The notes: generated by a model from the sequence alone, not told the origin. Shown: positions 1-10,964, counted from the first letter of the stretch. The stretch is DNA of 64,000 nucleotides from Forficula auricularia (GCA_024734495.1 JALMQS010000828.1:4017101-4081100), one strand, 5' to 3'. Translations and numbers: made by a program.

Positions 1-472
1 ATTTCATCAAAATTGGTTAAGTCATTTTCAAAATATTTAGAAAAAATAAAAAAGTACCGAAATAAAGTACTAATGTTTGTGGGCCGATATGTACCAAAAA
101 CTAATCAGCGCTTCATTTTGTTAAACTAATGGTAGGTTTTCAATTTCATTTCAATCGGTGCAACGGTGTGGAAAAAATCGTGGGCCAAAAAAGCGATAAC
201 ATCCATCCATACATACATACATCCATCCATACATCCATCCATACGCACGCACTAAATGAAAAAATCGCCCTTTTTGGCCTCTCGACGAGACCCCATGTAA
301 TTTTTGACAAAACCGTCACGTGTTAAAATTCAACCTATATGAATACTACAATTTGTGACTTTACTTGAGTCCATGGGTTCCGTAGTCTTTACCTGAGGAC
401 CCTTTGAAGCCACGCTTGCCCCGAGAGCGATTGCAATACTTTACCCATGCTTTGCATTGGATAAGTAAAAAG
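1..472. repeat. Dispersed repeat A, copy 1 (cut by window start)
   Basis: Nearly the same sequence recurs at about 34970-35602, and its first part at about 46185-46490. It holds a CATC/CATA microsatellite and a conserved tail containing CTTTACCCATGCTTTGCAT. No coding capacity is visible; the short open frames here are not conserved between copies. Confidence 0.85.
200..246. repeat. CATC/CATA microsatellite
   Basis: A run of CATC and CATA tetramers inside repeat A. The copy at 35348-35372 has fewer units, so the tract varies in length between copies. Confidence 0.9.
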
Positions 473-1710
473 ATGCAGATTAATGTAAATGAAATTAGAA
501 AAATATAACATTAAATATCTACTCTTATTAAACGAGCAAAAATTGTTTGTATATTTATTTATGTATATATATTTGTATCTTAGCTCTATTTTGAAAACGG
601 CTTTACCGATTTTGATGAAACAAATTCTATTAACACGTTTTGAGGATGAGAAAGCGATCTGGCTAGGTCTGGACCTCGACAAATTTAATCTTAATTGATC
701 TTTTCTTAATTAAAGTAATTATTGACAGATGAAAATCTCAATAAAAAAGTTTGTGTACATTTTTTTCAATTATGTTTTATTTTTAATTGGTTTTTTAATT
801 TTAAAACCCACTAATAGGTTATAGCAAATATTAATATATTATATAAAAATTAGGAATTTTTTGTTTGTTGCATCGCTCGGTGGATCCAGGTACTTAATAT
901 TTAAAAGGTATAAATTTATAACATTTTTATTAATCTTCTTATCAAGACTTTTGTTTTCTATTGCAGGCCCAAGGGGAGAATCCTCGTACGTTGGTTCTAT
1001 GAATCATTGATCCCTCTTTAAGCTGATCTACACTTAACATCTTTCCCTTAGATTAGACAGAAAGATTTTAGAAGATCCTTGTGGTCTTCTTTTATTTTTT
1101 TACCTCTTTAAATTTTCACTTAAACACATTTATTTATTGTTCTACAAGATTCAACCTGTATATTAGAATTGTCTCCAAATGAGGTTCTAGGTACTTTTTA
1201 TTCCGAATAAATTGAGACTTTATCTTAATGCTTATATGAACCGTTTTTTGCTTCTTTGCTTCTTGTCTTTCATTTTAACACTTTTATCCATTTCTTGTAT
1301 TTACACTTATTATCATTTAGAGGAGAACTGTCCGACGCGCTCAGCAGTCCTGTATTGAATGCAGCCAGACATAAAATCTAAGTTTCCTTAAAACGACAAT
1401 ATTTTAATTGGAAAATTGTAAAAATTAGTATTAGTATACACTAATAAAGAGTCTTTGAAAATATGCATTATGGGATTTCCCGATTTAATTGATCAGTATA
1501 CAATCTAATCTTTAATAGAGCACAAGTGAATTGTGCTTGATTATTATAGATATTTTAACCATTACCTCTACTATTACGCATTATTACTTATAAGGTAGAA
1601 GAGATTTAAGTAGTCTTATTTGATTATAATATGTTGCTTGTTTCTGTCAACTCATTTTAATAATAAACTTTCAAGACTTGGTAAGTTTGCCAGTCAGCGC
1701 AAGAGCAAGT
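473..1710. other. AT-rich non-coding stretch
   Basis: No gene recognised. About 575-690 resembles the degenerate tails of many arthropod dispersed repeats (an AAAACGGCTTTACCGATTTT-like block), but no second copy is present in this window. The rest is unique AT-rich sequence. Confidence 0.5.
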
Positions 1711-1711
1711 A

Positions 1712-2041
1712 CAGTTGACTCTCGATAATTCGAAATCCAAGGGACTACAAGAAAAATTCGAATTATCGAGACTTCAAATTATCAAGAAGTTTGAATTATC
1801 AAGAGGAAAGAAAAAAATTCGAATTATTAGTTTGTAATATATTTTTGAAAATATCTATGAGCTTACATATATTTTATATAATATAGCCTCAAGTAAAAAA
1901 GTAAAAATAATGAAAACGACAAAAAAAGAACAAATAAATTACATATGTATTAGCATTGCAATAGATAATAATATACTTAATTAGAAAAATTAAGAATCGT
2001 TTTTTGCTACGAAAAATTCGAATTATAAAGAGGGGAATTCT
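1712..2041. mobile_element. pogo/Tigger-type MITE, truncated
   Basis: Begins after a TA with CAGTTGACTCTCGATAATTC and contains many AATTCGAA/TTCGAATT subterminal motifs. It aligns in inverted orientation with the complete element at 63287-63726, sharing the CTTACATA..ATTTT and AAAACGACAAAAAAAG blocks. The distal terminus is missing. CAGT termini, TA targets and AATTCG-rich ends are typical of pogo-type Tc1/mariner MITEs. Confidence 0.75.
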
Positions 2042-2697
2042 AAATACATATATGGTAACTTACAGCCGCCGATGACGGTGTTGCCACATTTTAAAAATCA
2101 TTTTTGATATTTTGACTATTCTTTTATGGGAAAAAGAAATCAAGTCTTAGCAACACTGACGTTGTTACAAATATTTCTAGACTATTATATATAATTTCAT
2201 TTACGCCCCCCCCCCCCCCCACCTCCTTATGAATTTTGAAATCATCAATCAAATCACCTTTTACCATAAATATGAGACTCTTCTAATGTAAATATAAGAT
2301 TTTTTTTTATTTTTCTTTGAATATTTTATTATTTTAAATTATTTTTAACCCCCTCTATTCTGATTAGTAGCGATTGGTGTAAGTCGAGTGGTGTGCTTTA
2401 AACACGATTAAATAATTAAAAGTGATAAGTGAAAATAGTATGACGTACTATTCTAAGCCAATTAAGATATATCGGAAGAGAAGCTAAGAATAGCTTGCAC
2501 TAATTGCTTTTGAGGGGTATATAATAGGGAGAGATAGGGACAGTAATGGGGGGTTATGTAAGGTGGTAGGGAGAGTGAAAGGGGTATGTATGGGTGGGAG
2601 ATAGAGACAGTCAAGATAAGTATATAAGAGGGAGAGAGATAGGGAGATTGGGCAGTATGTAATTTTCCTATCTTGGGTATACCCAGTGTGTCTCAAG
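2042..2697. other. Non-coding; poly(C) tract and purine-rich strand
   Basis: Contains 15 consecutive C at 2206-2220. From about 2510 to 2660 the plus strand is almost purely purine (GGGAGAGATAGGGA-type low complexity). The open frame on the opposite strand here is an artefact of this composition. Confidence 0.6.
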
Positions 2698-3080
2698 CAG
2701 TGGCGGATGAAACATCGACTGGGAATATTATAATATACCCTCTCACCTGACTCCACCTCTTACTAATAAACAATCCTTTACCCCTTATATTAATTATATA
2801 CATAGAATTGCAGAAACCTTTAAATACAATTTTATTTCTTTCAACTTTTTATACTTTTACGTAAGTAGAAGTAGTGTGTGTGTGAATGTGTATTTGTAGT
2901 CAAAGTAAATATATTTTGAGGTTTCAATAACTCAATTAATTTCTATTAATATTTTAGCATGATGTTGATTTTTGACGAAAAATTAAATATCTTTTATTTT
3001 AGTGCTAGGGGGCTCCTCAGAAATAAATATTATTATAATGTTCTAGTGTTCTTCCCTCTACAAAAGGTTGAGAAACACTG
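2698..3080. mobile_element. Two hAT-like termini (fragments)
   Basis: CAGTGGCGGATGAAAC at 2698 matches the terminus of the complete hAT MITE at 18555 (CAGTGGCGGATTTAAC). AGGTTGAGAAACACTG ending at 3080 is the mirror of the CAGTGTTTCTCAACCT terminus at 24935. The two ends belong to different families, so these are fragments of two insertions, not one element. Confidence 0.5.
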
Positions 3081-3261
3081 ATCTATAGAAAATAATTACA
3101 AAGTAACTATCTTATTGAATATCCAAACGTTTCGGGAGAAATATTTCCTTTTTCATAGTTGCTTTATAATTCTTTCTTAAAACAACTTCAAAATTTACAT
3201 TGATTAAGAGATAATTTCTCCCAAAACATTTGGTTATTTATTATTTAATAAATGTTTTGAG

Positions 3262-4990
3262 ATTATTCATAATATCAAACACCTAATGCATTATTCTCTA
3301 TTCGTAGACGATTTAACAATATATTTATAATCAAATAATCTGGATTTCATTCCAACTAAATTACAACTTTGCAGCAATTACATTAGCAAGGGTTTAAGAT
3401 TTCTGAGAGCAAAACTTGCTTTTTGCACTTTTATAAACTTCATAGACCACACCCCGACCCCTGTTTAACTTTAAATGGAAATATAATACCCTTTAAAAAT
3501 GAAAACAAGTTTTATGACTTGCTTTTCGATAAAAAACTTACATGGAGATCACACATCAGTAATCTCAAAATAAAATGCTTTAAAAATATTAATATTCTTA
3601 AAGTCTTGTCAAATACTCAATGTGAATAATCCGATTCGGCCAGCTTGATGCGGGTGGATAGGGCACTGATTCGTAGCCAATTAGAATTAGACTATGGGGC
3701 ACCTATATACTCTTCAGCTAGAGAAAATGTACTTAAACAACTCGACCCAATTCACAATTTAGAAATCAGAACTGCCTTAGGAGCTTTTCGTTCAACTCCT
3801 ATTGTCAGCCTTCTGGCCGAGGTTTATGATCTCGGTTCAATTAGATAAAAATCCGTTCCCAAACAAACCTTGTAAGGTTCGGTTAAGATATATTCAGTTC
3901 GGCTCTGTTCTTCGGTTCGTATACCTTCATTTCAGGCTGGTTTTTAGGTGGTTAGGTTGGCGTTATCGAACCGAAGAACCTAGCCAAAATATCTTAACCG
4001 AACCGCCAAGTACTTTCACATATTCGAATTTTCGCTTCTAAATCGTGCCTAGATTAAAAATGTTGTTTTTTGACAGTGGGCATCTGAGCTTCTGTTTTAC
4101 TCATGACTGTCATGTTGTTTTTTACAGAGGGCAACTGTTCTTCGCTTTTACCAAAACCTCATTATAAAATTTGTAAATTATAGAATTCTCTATATTAAAA
4201 AAAAATCATATATGTTCTCTTCATAGGAGAGAGAAATTTCAAATTATCTTCTGTAACAAACATATACAATGCCGAAATCAAAGCTATTGAATTAGTAATT
4301 TCAACCCTCAATCATCACCCAAACAATAAATTTCTTATAATCTCCGATTCGGTAGTGTTCTTTCTGCAATTCAAAATTATAACAACCAGCATCCACTTAT
4401 ACACAAAATATATTAATCCTTTCATAATTTAATTCTAGAGAGAAAATAATCCACTTTATGAGTGTTTCCAGCCATAGGTAATGAGCTCATTGACGAACAG
4501 GCGAAAAAGAGAGCCAATAAACAAAATTATGACTTCATAGAAAATCTGCCTGAGGACGTAAAAAATTTTGTTAAAAGCAAAACTATAAGTGAATGGAATC
4601 TGGAATGGGAAAAAGTTACTGACAACTAAATATTTAAAAATGACAAAACACATCAATGGATTCCTATCAACTTCAGATCTAAGTAGAAAAGAGCAAGTGA
4701 AACTGACCTGTCTAAGGTTGGGCCATTGCTTTTTCACACACGGTCATCTAATGAATAAGGAAGAGCACCCGATATGTTCAGCTTGCAAAGTTAGGATAAA
4801 TGTTAATCATGTATTACTGGATTGTCCTATTTATGCAAGGGAAAGAAAATGCTATTCAATGGAAAACAAAGACTTGAAACAAATACTCGAAAATGAGGAA
4901 GGGTATGATAAATTGTTATTGTTCCCATCAAAGAACATCTCTACTAGCTGATTTTCACCAAAAGACTGAAGACATAAACAAAGTAATTAA
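3262..4990 (+). pseudogene. Jockey/I-like LINE, ORF2 remnant (RT + RNase H + Cys cluster)
   Basis: Degenerate non-LTR retrotransposon. The catalytic RT motif is visible as FVDD at 3301-3312. The distal RT region follows in another frame at 3423-3629 (motif LTWRSHISNLKIK) and after a stop at 3645-3845 (ends RTALGAFRSTPIVSLLAE). A small palindromic MITE interrupts it near 3866-4012. RNase H residues follow from about 4225 (NAEIKAIELV, then IISDS). A terminal segment at 4589-4951 carries CSACKVRINVNHVLLDCPIY, the Cys/His cluster usual after RNase H in this LINE group. There are at least three frameshifts and several stops. The 5' part (ORF1, endonuclease, RT fingers) is missing, as expected for an old truncated insertion. 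Confidence 0.85.
3866..4012. mobile_element. Small palindromic MITE inside the LINE
   Basis: GGTTCGGTTAAGATAT near 3876 is complementary to ATATCTTAACCGAACC near 3990, and CTTCGGTTCG pairs with CGAACCGAAG. It lies between the RT and RNase H parts of the LINE. A related GTTCGG-rich sequence occurs at 15335-15385. Confidence 0.6.
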
Positions 4991-5824
4991 AACTATAATA
5001 TCAAATAAATAATTTACTATTAAGGAAATTTATACATTTGATTAAATTTTAATAAAACGTTCTTGATTGTAATATATTAATAAATAAATACAATTCTTTT
5101 ATGAAATAATCACAAATCAAACTAACGATCACAATATTAGTCGATCGAAACGTTGTAATCCTATAACTATTTTTTGTTTGTTTTTTCAGATTAAATATTT
5201 GAAAAAAAAAACAATTAATATCTACTAATTTCCTTAGGATTAAAAATTGGTGATTAATTATAAATCTTGCATTTATAATATTGTAAAGGAATCAACCAAG
5301 TCTCCTTTGCCTGCAGATAGAGATGGAGGCCTAGAGTTTCATTTGTTTTTGGTTAATATCTCAATATCTACTGGTTTTATAATAAAAATGCTTTATAGCA
5401 AATTTGTAGACAAAAAGATTCTCTAAAAAATGGATATATACCATACATACATTTATTTCTTCTTTAGAGGAATAATTTTAGAAATAATCATTGACATAGT
5501 TAGGGAGTTTTCCTAGGGGGCAGCCGGACAAGGTTCAATTTCGATAATCCGATTTTTAGTAGAATTGACAAATTTTGGAAGTAACGAAATAATTCAATGA
5601 GAATTACATAAGTGATGCCTCGTAAAAATTAAGTTTCCATTTTTTTTGTTGGGCGGGTGGGTATTGTTTATTATTTTGAATAAAACAAGGCATTAATTTT
5701 AAATTCAGTTTATAAAATGTGCTGAAATCAATTTATAAAATAGAAAAATCAATGTAAATACGACGAGCCCCTGAATGTATGGTATGTTCAAGTTTTTTAA
5801 AATATAATTTCTAAATTTGCAAAT
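4991..5824. other. AT-rich non-coding, degenerate dispersed repeat
   Basis: No gene. The block around 5220-5410 (TCTACTAATTTCCTTAGG ... TTCATTTGTTTTTGG) is an eroded relative of blocks near 6745-6960, 7060-7260 and 8461-8570, so this area was built from repeated copies now interrupted by palindromes. Confidence 0.45.
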
Positions 5825-6275
5825 TATTCTTTAATTTTCACAGATGGGTCCAAATTTGATAATAAGATAAAGTGCCTTTAAAATTGAAGAATCAGAGAGA
5901 CATTTCAAATTATCTTTTGTAAACCCCCCCCCCCTCCCATATGTTCAGCTTACAAAGTTAGGATAAATGTAAATAATGTATTAGTGGACTGCCCAATTTA
6001 GGGAGTTTTCCTAGGGAAAGAAAATGCCATTCAATGGAAAACAAAGATTTGAAACAAATGCTCGAAAATGAGGAAGTGTATGATGAATTGTTCAAATTTT
6101 TGAGAGACCTTAACATTTATGATAATATTTAAGATCTTACTTTTATATTTAACTATAAAACCAAATATGTACAAAATTTAAATTTATAATATGATGTATA
6201 ATATCTGTGGCGCAAATGACCACTCAGTCGAGGCGCCCTTTTAAATTGTAATAATAATAAAGTTTTGAGATTGTT
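5825..6275 (+). pseudogene. LINE RNase H/3' end, second copy, internally deleted
   Basis: IFTDGSK at about 5837 is the first catalytic block of RNase H. After the ~12 bp C tract near 5924-5936 the sequence jumps to the Cys-cluster region (ATGTTCAGCTTACAAAG), which matches 4770-4915 of the first copy at nucleotide level. It runs to a stop near 6132, then a 3' UTR ending AATTGTAATAATAATAAAG at 6275. The first copy lacks this 3' UTR, so the two copies complement each other. Confidence 0.75.
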
Positions 6276-6610
6276 CTAATAAAAGATCTGTTATTTATTC
6301 ATAATCATATAACATAAAAATCGATACTATTTTTCTTTTACTCGTCTTATAGTGAAAATATACAGATGTTAATTAATTTTTATTGTTTTCTATTCTTTTA
6401 GAATTTATAACATTATTTGTTATAGGTCTATGCTACGACTTTTAAGACAAAAATAATATAATGATCTCCCGATACGACGAGCCCTTTGGGAAAATACAGA
6501 ACGAATTCTTTTTATAATATTTAGAATTATTCTGTTTGGAATGGATATGAGAGGCTTTTTTATACACTTTTTTGTTTTTTCACGAATTATATATTTGAAA
6601 AGAAACCATC

Positions 6611-6706
6611 TACTACTAGGCACAGGGATTATTTAACGGATTATAGTGGTGTTTCACACTCCACTGTGTGAAACACCACTATAATCCGTTAAATAATTCC
6701 TGTGTT
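6611..6706. mobile_element. Near-perfect hairpin, MITE-like
   Basis: Arms of about 38 bp (TTAACGGATTATAGTGG / CCACTATAATCCGTTAA) around a short loop, with CACAGG..CCTGTG at the outer ends. The right arm and its flank (6685-6745) recur at about 58252-58330, including CAACACCGCTTTCCCTAAA. Confidence 0.75.
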
Positions 6707-7488
6707 TAATATGTTTTACTATAAACCAACACCGCTTTCCCTAAACTTCATCTACTATGTACTAATTTCTTATGGAATTTAGTGGAAATCTTTTATTTAT
6801 AATATGAATTTTTTTAAAAGATTAATATTTAAAAAACCAAGTCTTGTGTCTATATAGAACACTAGTTTCATTTGTTTTTGGTAAATATCTCTTTATCTAC
6901 TGGTTGTCTGATAAAAATATTTATTATTATATTTATAGAGTATAAAATTCTGTATAAAAAAGCTTATATATATTTTTCATTAGAGCAACCGTTTTCGAAA
7001 TAATAAAATGTTAATTCATTTTTATATTTTAGACGAACAATAGTATTAATTCTTTTAGACTTATTAATGGGAATTTTATATTTATGATATAAAGCTTTTC
7101 TTTAAATTAACATTTAACCAAGTAAAGTGTCATAGATTTAAGATAGAATTTTATTTGTTTTTGACAAATTGTTCATTTTTTTTTTGGTCGTTCGACTAAT
7201 ATAGTTATTATTAAAAATTAACTTTATAAAATTATCTATTCTAAAGCTAGTAATTGCTTTTTTTGAAGAGGCAATTGTTTTAGGAATTCTAATAAGTGAA
7301 TAAATTATTAATTTAATTAAATTTTTTTGAGATTTTACTATTTATAAACTGAAAAAACAACTATTAGTTTCATTTGAACTCATAGATAAGTAATATACAA
7401 TTTTTTTAAATTATAAAATTCCTAAAGGAGACAATAAAAGAGTGTGTCTTCTGCTGGAATTATAAATTTTATTTATTTATTTATAACG

Positions 7489-7528
7489 AGACTATAGTTT
7501 CGAGGGCTTTGCCCTCTTCATCAGTCTA
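7489..7528 (-). ncRNA. Hammerhead-like ribozyme motif (left arm, antisense)
   Basis: Mirror of the right-arm motif: CTGATGA at 7524-7518, stem II GAGGGC/GCCCTC (6 bp, perfect), GAAAC at 7501-7497, then ACTATAGTCTC. This arm keeps the better stem II. Confidence 0.55.
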
Positions 7529-7560
7529 TTCATAAATTAATTCCTGTGAATACATTGTAA

Positions 7561-7601
7561 TAGACTGATGAAAAGGGCAAAGCCCTCGAAACTATAGTCT
7601 C
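7561..7601 (+). ncRNA. Hammerhead-like ribozyme motif (right arm)
   Basis: CTGATGA at 7565-7571, a GGGC-AAA-GCCC stem II (one pair weakened relative to the 40.5 kb copy), then GAAAC at 7588-7592, a minimal stem III (ACTATAGT) and the GTC cleavage triplet. An extra A lies between the core and stem II, as in some viroid hammerheads. Activity is not shown by sequence alone. Confidence 0.55.
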
Positions 7602-7827
7602 GTTATAAATAAATAAATAAAATTTATAATTCCAGCAGAAGACACACTCTTTTATTGTCTCCTTCAATATATACAAATTCTGCTACTCTCGGCAAAAACT
7701 TTCAATTTATAAAATTCCTGATAAAAAAATGCTTCTATTTGTTGTCTGAAACCGTTTTTAAAAATAATACAAAATAAATATATATATTTACATCTTTTTG
7801 TTTTTTCAGGAATTATAGCTAGCTTGT

Positions 7828-8369
7828 AGTGATATATTGGCCTGGCCAGTACTAGCCATAGTATTCCCCCCACCACTGCCTGGCTAGCTTGCAGATCGCC
7901 ACTCGGTCAGAGACAATTGGAAGTCGAGGCGTTTAAGGGTCAGTTGTATGTCGGTTGGTAAACTCTTTTTAAACGTTGACAAAGGGTAAAACCTTATAAT
8001 ACACCTTGTGGCCGGCGGGATGGCCAATCAGATGACAGGCACTTTCATCTGATTGGCCATCCCGTCAGGCACAAGATGAATTCTAAGGTTTTACCATTTT
8101 TCAACGTTTAAAAAGAGTTTACCAACCGATATACAATTGGCCCTGAGTGGGCCAACGCATCCGAGACATCTGGCAGCCACCTGCTCTTCTTTGGGTCTCT
8201 GTATAAAGGAAAATACTGGCGGCCCATTCACCATTCACTCACACATTATGTTATATATCTTTTTAACCAACTACATATACCAGTAATTCATCATTAAAAA
8301 GTATTTATTATCGAATATTGACTTTGATTTATTCAATCAACCCAAGTCCAGAGTGCTACGAATCTTACA
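7828..8369. mobile_element. Possible solo LTR carrying a palindrome
   Basis: Starts TGTAGTGATATATTGG, contains a TATA-like CTGTATAAAGG at about 8198 followed by pyrimidine-rich sequence, and could end CTTACA at 8369. No target duplication is evident, so the LTR call is weak. Confidence 0.25.
7920..8170. repeat. ~250 bp palindrome
   Basis: Arms share GGTTGGTAAACTCTTTTTAA / TTAAAAAGAGTTTACCAACC and ATGGCCAATCAGATGA / TCATCTGATTGGCCAT around a short spacer (CAGGCACTT). Foldback or MITE. Confidence 0.8.
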
Positions 8370-8969
8370 TCAACCTCATGAAGGGACCACCATTTGGAGA
8401 ACAGGAAATCCAGTCGCCAAAACTTCGAAAAAATATTACAAGCTATTAGAAAAACTTAACATCTACTAGTAATATCCTTTGGTTCTTTTTATTGATTTAT
8501 TAGAATTCTTTTATTTTTTAAATATAAAACTTTTTCTAAGATTAATCTTTAAACAACCAATTCTTTTATGTCGAAATAAAGCTGAAGCCCCCTCCAGGTC
8601 AAGGGAAAAAAATTAACAAATGAGAATTTCGAAGTTTAATAATTTAAAGGCAAGACTTTGAAATATAATATTAAATTAAATTATTCAACTTTGAAATTGC
8701 CAAAATATTATTTTTAGCATTTTACGATAATATTTTTATATAACTATCTATGTATCTCTCTGTGTGTGTGTATTCGCCCCCAGGACAAAATCCTGGTTGC
8801 GCCACTGCAACAAGGTATACACTTTCATTTTTTGATTGTAAAGATTTTGTTTTGCCGAGAGTAGCAGAGTTGATTGATAAAGAAAAATCCTTGAGGTTGT
8901 CCTCCTGTTAGATGCAAATAAACATATACATGTATATACCAAATATATATAATTGCATATATAAAATTT
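8370..8969. other. Non-coding; isolated PLE tail and hAT end
   Basis: No gene. TTTTGCCGAGAGTAGCAGA near 8850 is the tail motif of the 7.4 kb PLE-like family without its arms. GTTGCGCCACTG near 8797-8808 resembles a hAT right terminus. Confidence 0.4.
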
Positions 8970-9175
8970 ATTTGTTTGAGACTATAGTTTCGAAGCTTTG
9001 ACCTTCATCATTAGTTTTTTATTATAAATATTTTATAAGCTATTTCTCATGAGTTCAATTACCAGATTGGATATAGAAAATGATTATTGTGTCTTACTTG
9101 CTATAACAACAAAACGAATTTTTCTATATTCAATCGGGTAATTGAAACTCATGAGAAATAACAAATAAAATATTT
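8970..9175. repeat. Degenerate PLE-like arm plus nested palindrome
   Basis: GAGACTATAGTTTCGAAGC at 8978 is the hammerhead-bearing arm of the 7.4 kb family, with a broken core. About 9040-9165 is a separate palindrome (TTTCTCATGAGTT / AACTCATGAGAAA, ACCAGATTGG / TCAATCGGGT). Confidence 0.5.
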
Positions 9176-9224
9176 TTAATTTATGAACATGAATTTAGGT
9201 CATTTATCAAAGATTTTAATAGAT

Positions 9225-9335
9225 ATGTTTATATTGCATGTAGGAGGTCTTGTCCTCTCGAGAGTCGAACCCAAGCACTAGTATGCTTTCGGGCAACTAG
9301 TCCAGACCCTTGAGACCATCATCTCCAAACATGCA
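9225..9335 (-). repeat. tRNA-like unit with long outer stem (minus copy)
   Basis: The minus strand reads GGTCTCAAGGGTCTGG ... GGGTTCGACTC ... GACAAGACCTCC. GGTTCGACTC is a B-box-like motif. Beyond the acceptor-like pairing, TTGCATGTTTGGAG and CCTCCTACATGCAA pair again, lengthening the stem. Confidence 0.6.
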
Positions 9336-9420
9336 ATATATAATATATATATATATATATATATAACGAAAGCCAAGTATTTTCACTCCATTCAACTCGA
9401 TTGGAATAGTAAAAATTAAT

Positions 9421-9618
9421 GTTTTTTTTTTTTTTTTTTTTTTTTTTTGTGGCTTTTCGGCCTTTCTAGCCATAAGCCATTTACGATACTATTTATTTTA
9501 TTCAAATTTGTCCCTACCCCGGGGGTCAGATTTTAGCCGGATGCCTCGAGTCGGATTCGAACCCGGGTCCACTTGGTTAGCAGGATGATACGCTACCTCC
9601 TAGCCTATCCGACCCCCC
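9421..9618 (-). mobile_element. tRNA-derived SINE with poly(A) and TSD
   Basis: On the minus strand a tRNA-like head (TAGGCTAGGAGGTAGCG, then the B box GGTTCGAATCC) leads to a body containing TAAATGGCTTATGGCTAG and CCGAAAAGCCAC, ending in about 28 A. Flanks carry AAAATTAATG on both sides (about 9412-9421 and 9619-9628). A 5'-truncated copy lies at 22521-22655. It is younger than the palindrome it interrupts. Confidence 0.9.
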
Positions 9619-9724
9619 AAAATTAATGCTTAACTGAAATAAAGATTCAGCATCGGACCAATGCGGAGGCAAATTTTTTCCAATCGAGTTGAATGGAGTG
9701 AAAATACTTGGCTTTCGTTATATA

Positions 9725-9826
9725 TTGCATGTTTGGAGGTGATGGTCTCAAGGGTCTGGACTAGTTGCCCGGAAGGCGTTCTAGTGCTTGGGTTCGACTC
9801 CCGAGGGGACAAGACCCTCCTACATG
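9725..9826 (+). repeat. tRNA-like unit with long outer stem (plus copy)
   Basis: GGTCTCAAGGGTCTGGACTA ... GGGTTCGACTCCCGAGGGG ... CAAGACC, enclosed by TTGCATGTTTGGAGG on the left and CCTCCTACATGGAA on the right. It has an acceptor-like stem and a B-box-like motif, but the arms are too irregular for a functional tRNA. Confidence 0.6.
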
Positions 9827-9899
9827 GAATATAAACATATTTATTAAATTTGATAAATGGCCTATATTCATGTTCGTAAAATTAATTGATTCAATATCA

Positions 9900-10960
9900 A
9901 AAGTTGATTTTGAGAAAAAATTCAATCTTTCTTTCTCAAATAGATACTCAATTCTTTACAAAATATTTTTAATTAAAAGACTCATGATGAACTTCAAACC
10001 TTCGAAATTGATGGAAAAAATTGAAACATTTTTTAAAATCATGTACTCTCTCCACAAATTTAGGGGATTTTTTTTTCTTTTTTTTTTTGTAAGGGAAGTT
10101 TTTCAAATAGAAAGATTAAACTTGGCAAGAAAATGAAGCTTATTAACAATCTGTTGTGGCAAGCTGTTTATTTTTTCTATTTTATAATCGGAAGTTCTGA
10201 AGCCAAGGGACTGGCTCTTTACTCTACTTATTGAAAAGTAAATTTTTCTCTTTAATCGGATAAAAGAATTGTATAGAAAATAATGGATAGAATATTGTTA
10301 ATTTCGACTTTTCTCCATTTCCATACAAATTGACTTGTCGTCCGATATCTCCCCTTTCCTTTGAGCCATTAAACTTTTGGAAACTTTATTCCATTTTTAC
10401 TTTTTCTAGTAAATGCATCTGCCTGAATTTAGATTCCATATATGAAAAGAACAAAGTTTGTCTCCGTTTCCTTTGATTTGAAATATAAATTAGCTAATTT
10501 AATTTAATTCCATGTAGTAGCGGCCACATCCATTAGCATTGAAAAGAGAAAAAAAAACAGTTTTTTTTATACTTTTTAATTGAAAACTGTTTCTTGAGCG
10601 AAAAGAAAACATTTAAAGGATTTGCCACTGTAACATGATTTGAAAAATAGTGAACGCACAATTGTAATCAAATGGGCAAACTTCTCCTTATTTTACTCTA
10701 AATTGCTTTTCGAGGTCATCTATTAATCGTAATGAGTTTCCCAGTGATTAAAAAATAAAAAACGTTTCTCTATAAGTCAAGCATTATTGCTTGGCATCGA
10801 ATGCTTTTACAGACTCTTATTTAATTTTCCAGAGCATACTTAGGATAACTTAGAATTGAGGCCAAGGAGCAGATATATAATTATTTTTTATATTCTTTTA
10901 ATATTTGTTTATTCTATCTTATTTATATTTGGGTAGAATTTTCTTATCCAATTTTTACCT
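9900..10960. other. AT-rich non-coding stretch
   Basis: No repeat copy, RNA gene or credible coding region seen. The 123-codon frame ending at 10136 begins in the tRNA-like repeat and runs through AT-rich sequence, so it is chance. Confidence 0.5.
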
Positions 10961-10964
10961 ACCT

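Larger units (their letters stand above)
7424..7706. mobile_element. Penelope-like short insertion with inverted arms, tail and TSD
   Basis: Two ~107 bp arms (7425-7531 and 7558-7664) form a near-perfect palindrome. A 42 bp tail follows on the right only (7665-7706, with CTGCTACTCTCGGCAAAA). The whole is flanked by the identical 13 bp direct repeat TTATAAAATTCCT (7411-7423 and 7707-7719). Copies lie at 40087 and 48155. Inverted terminal repeats plus a one-sided tail and a target duplication of variable length are the layout of Penelope-like elements. No coding sequence is present. Confidence 0.75.
9172..9890. repeat. Large palindrome of two tRNA-like units
   Basis: Arms of ~240 bp (9172-9420 and 9640-9890) share ATGGAGTGAAAATACTTGGC and a complete tRNA-like unit each. 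The centre holds a SINE inserted later (9421-9618). A single-armed copy of the same tRNA-like unit lies at 51897-52075. Confidence 0.85.

Noticed and set aside
3118..3160. GGGAGAAATATTTC hairpin beside GTTTCGG near 3130
   Set aside because: The minus strand has GAAACG but no CUGANGA; it is part of a degenerate repeat.
9765..10136. 123-codon open frame
   Set aside because: Begins in the tRNA-like repeat and continues in AT-rich DNA with low-complexity translation.
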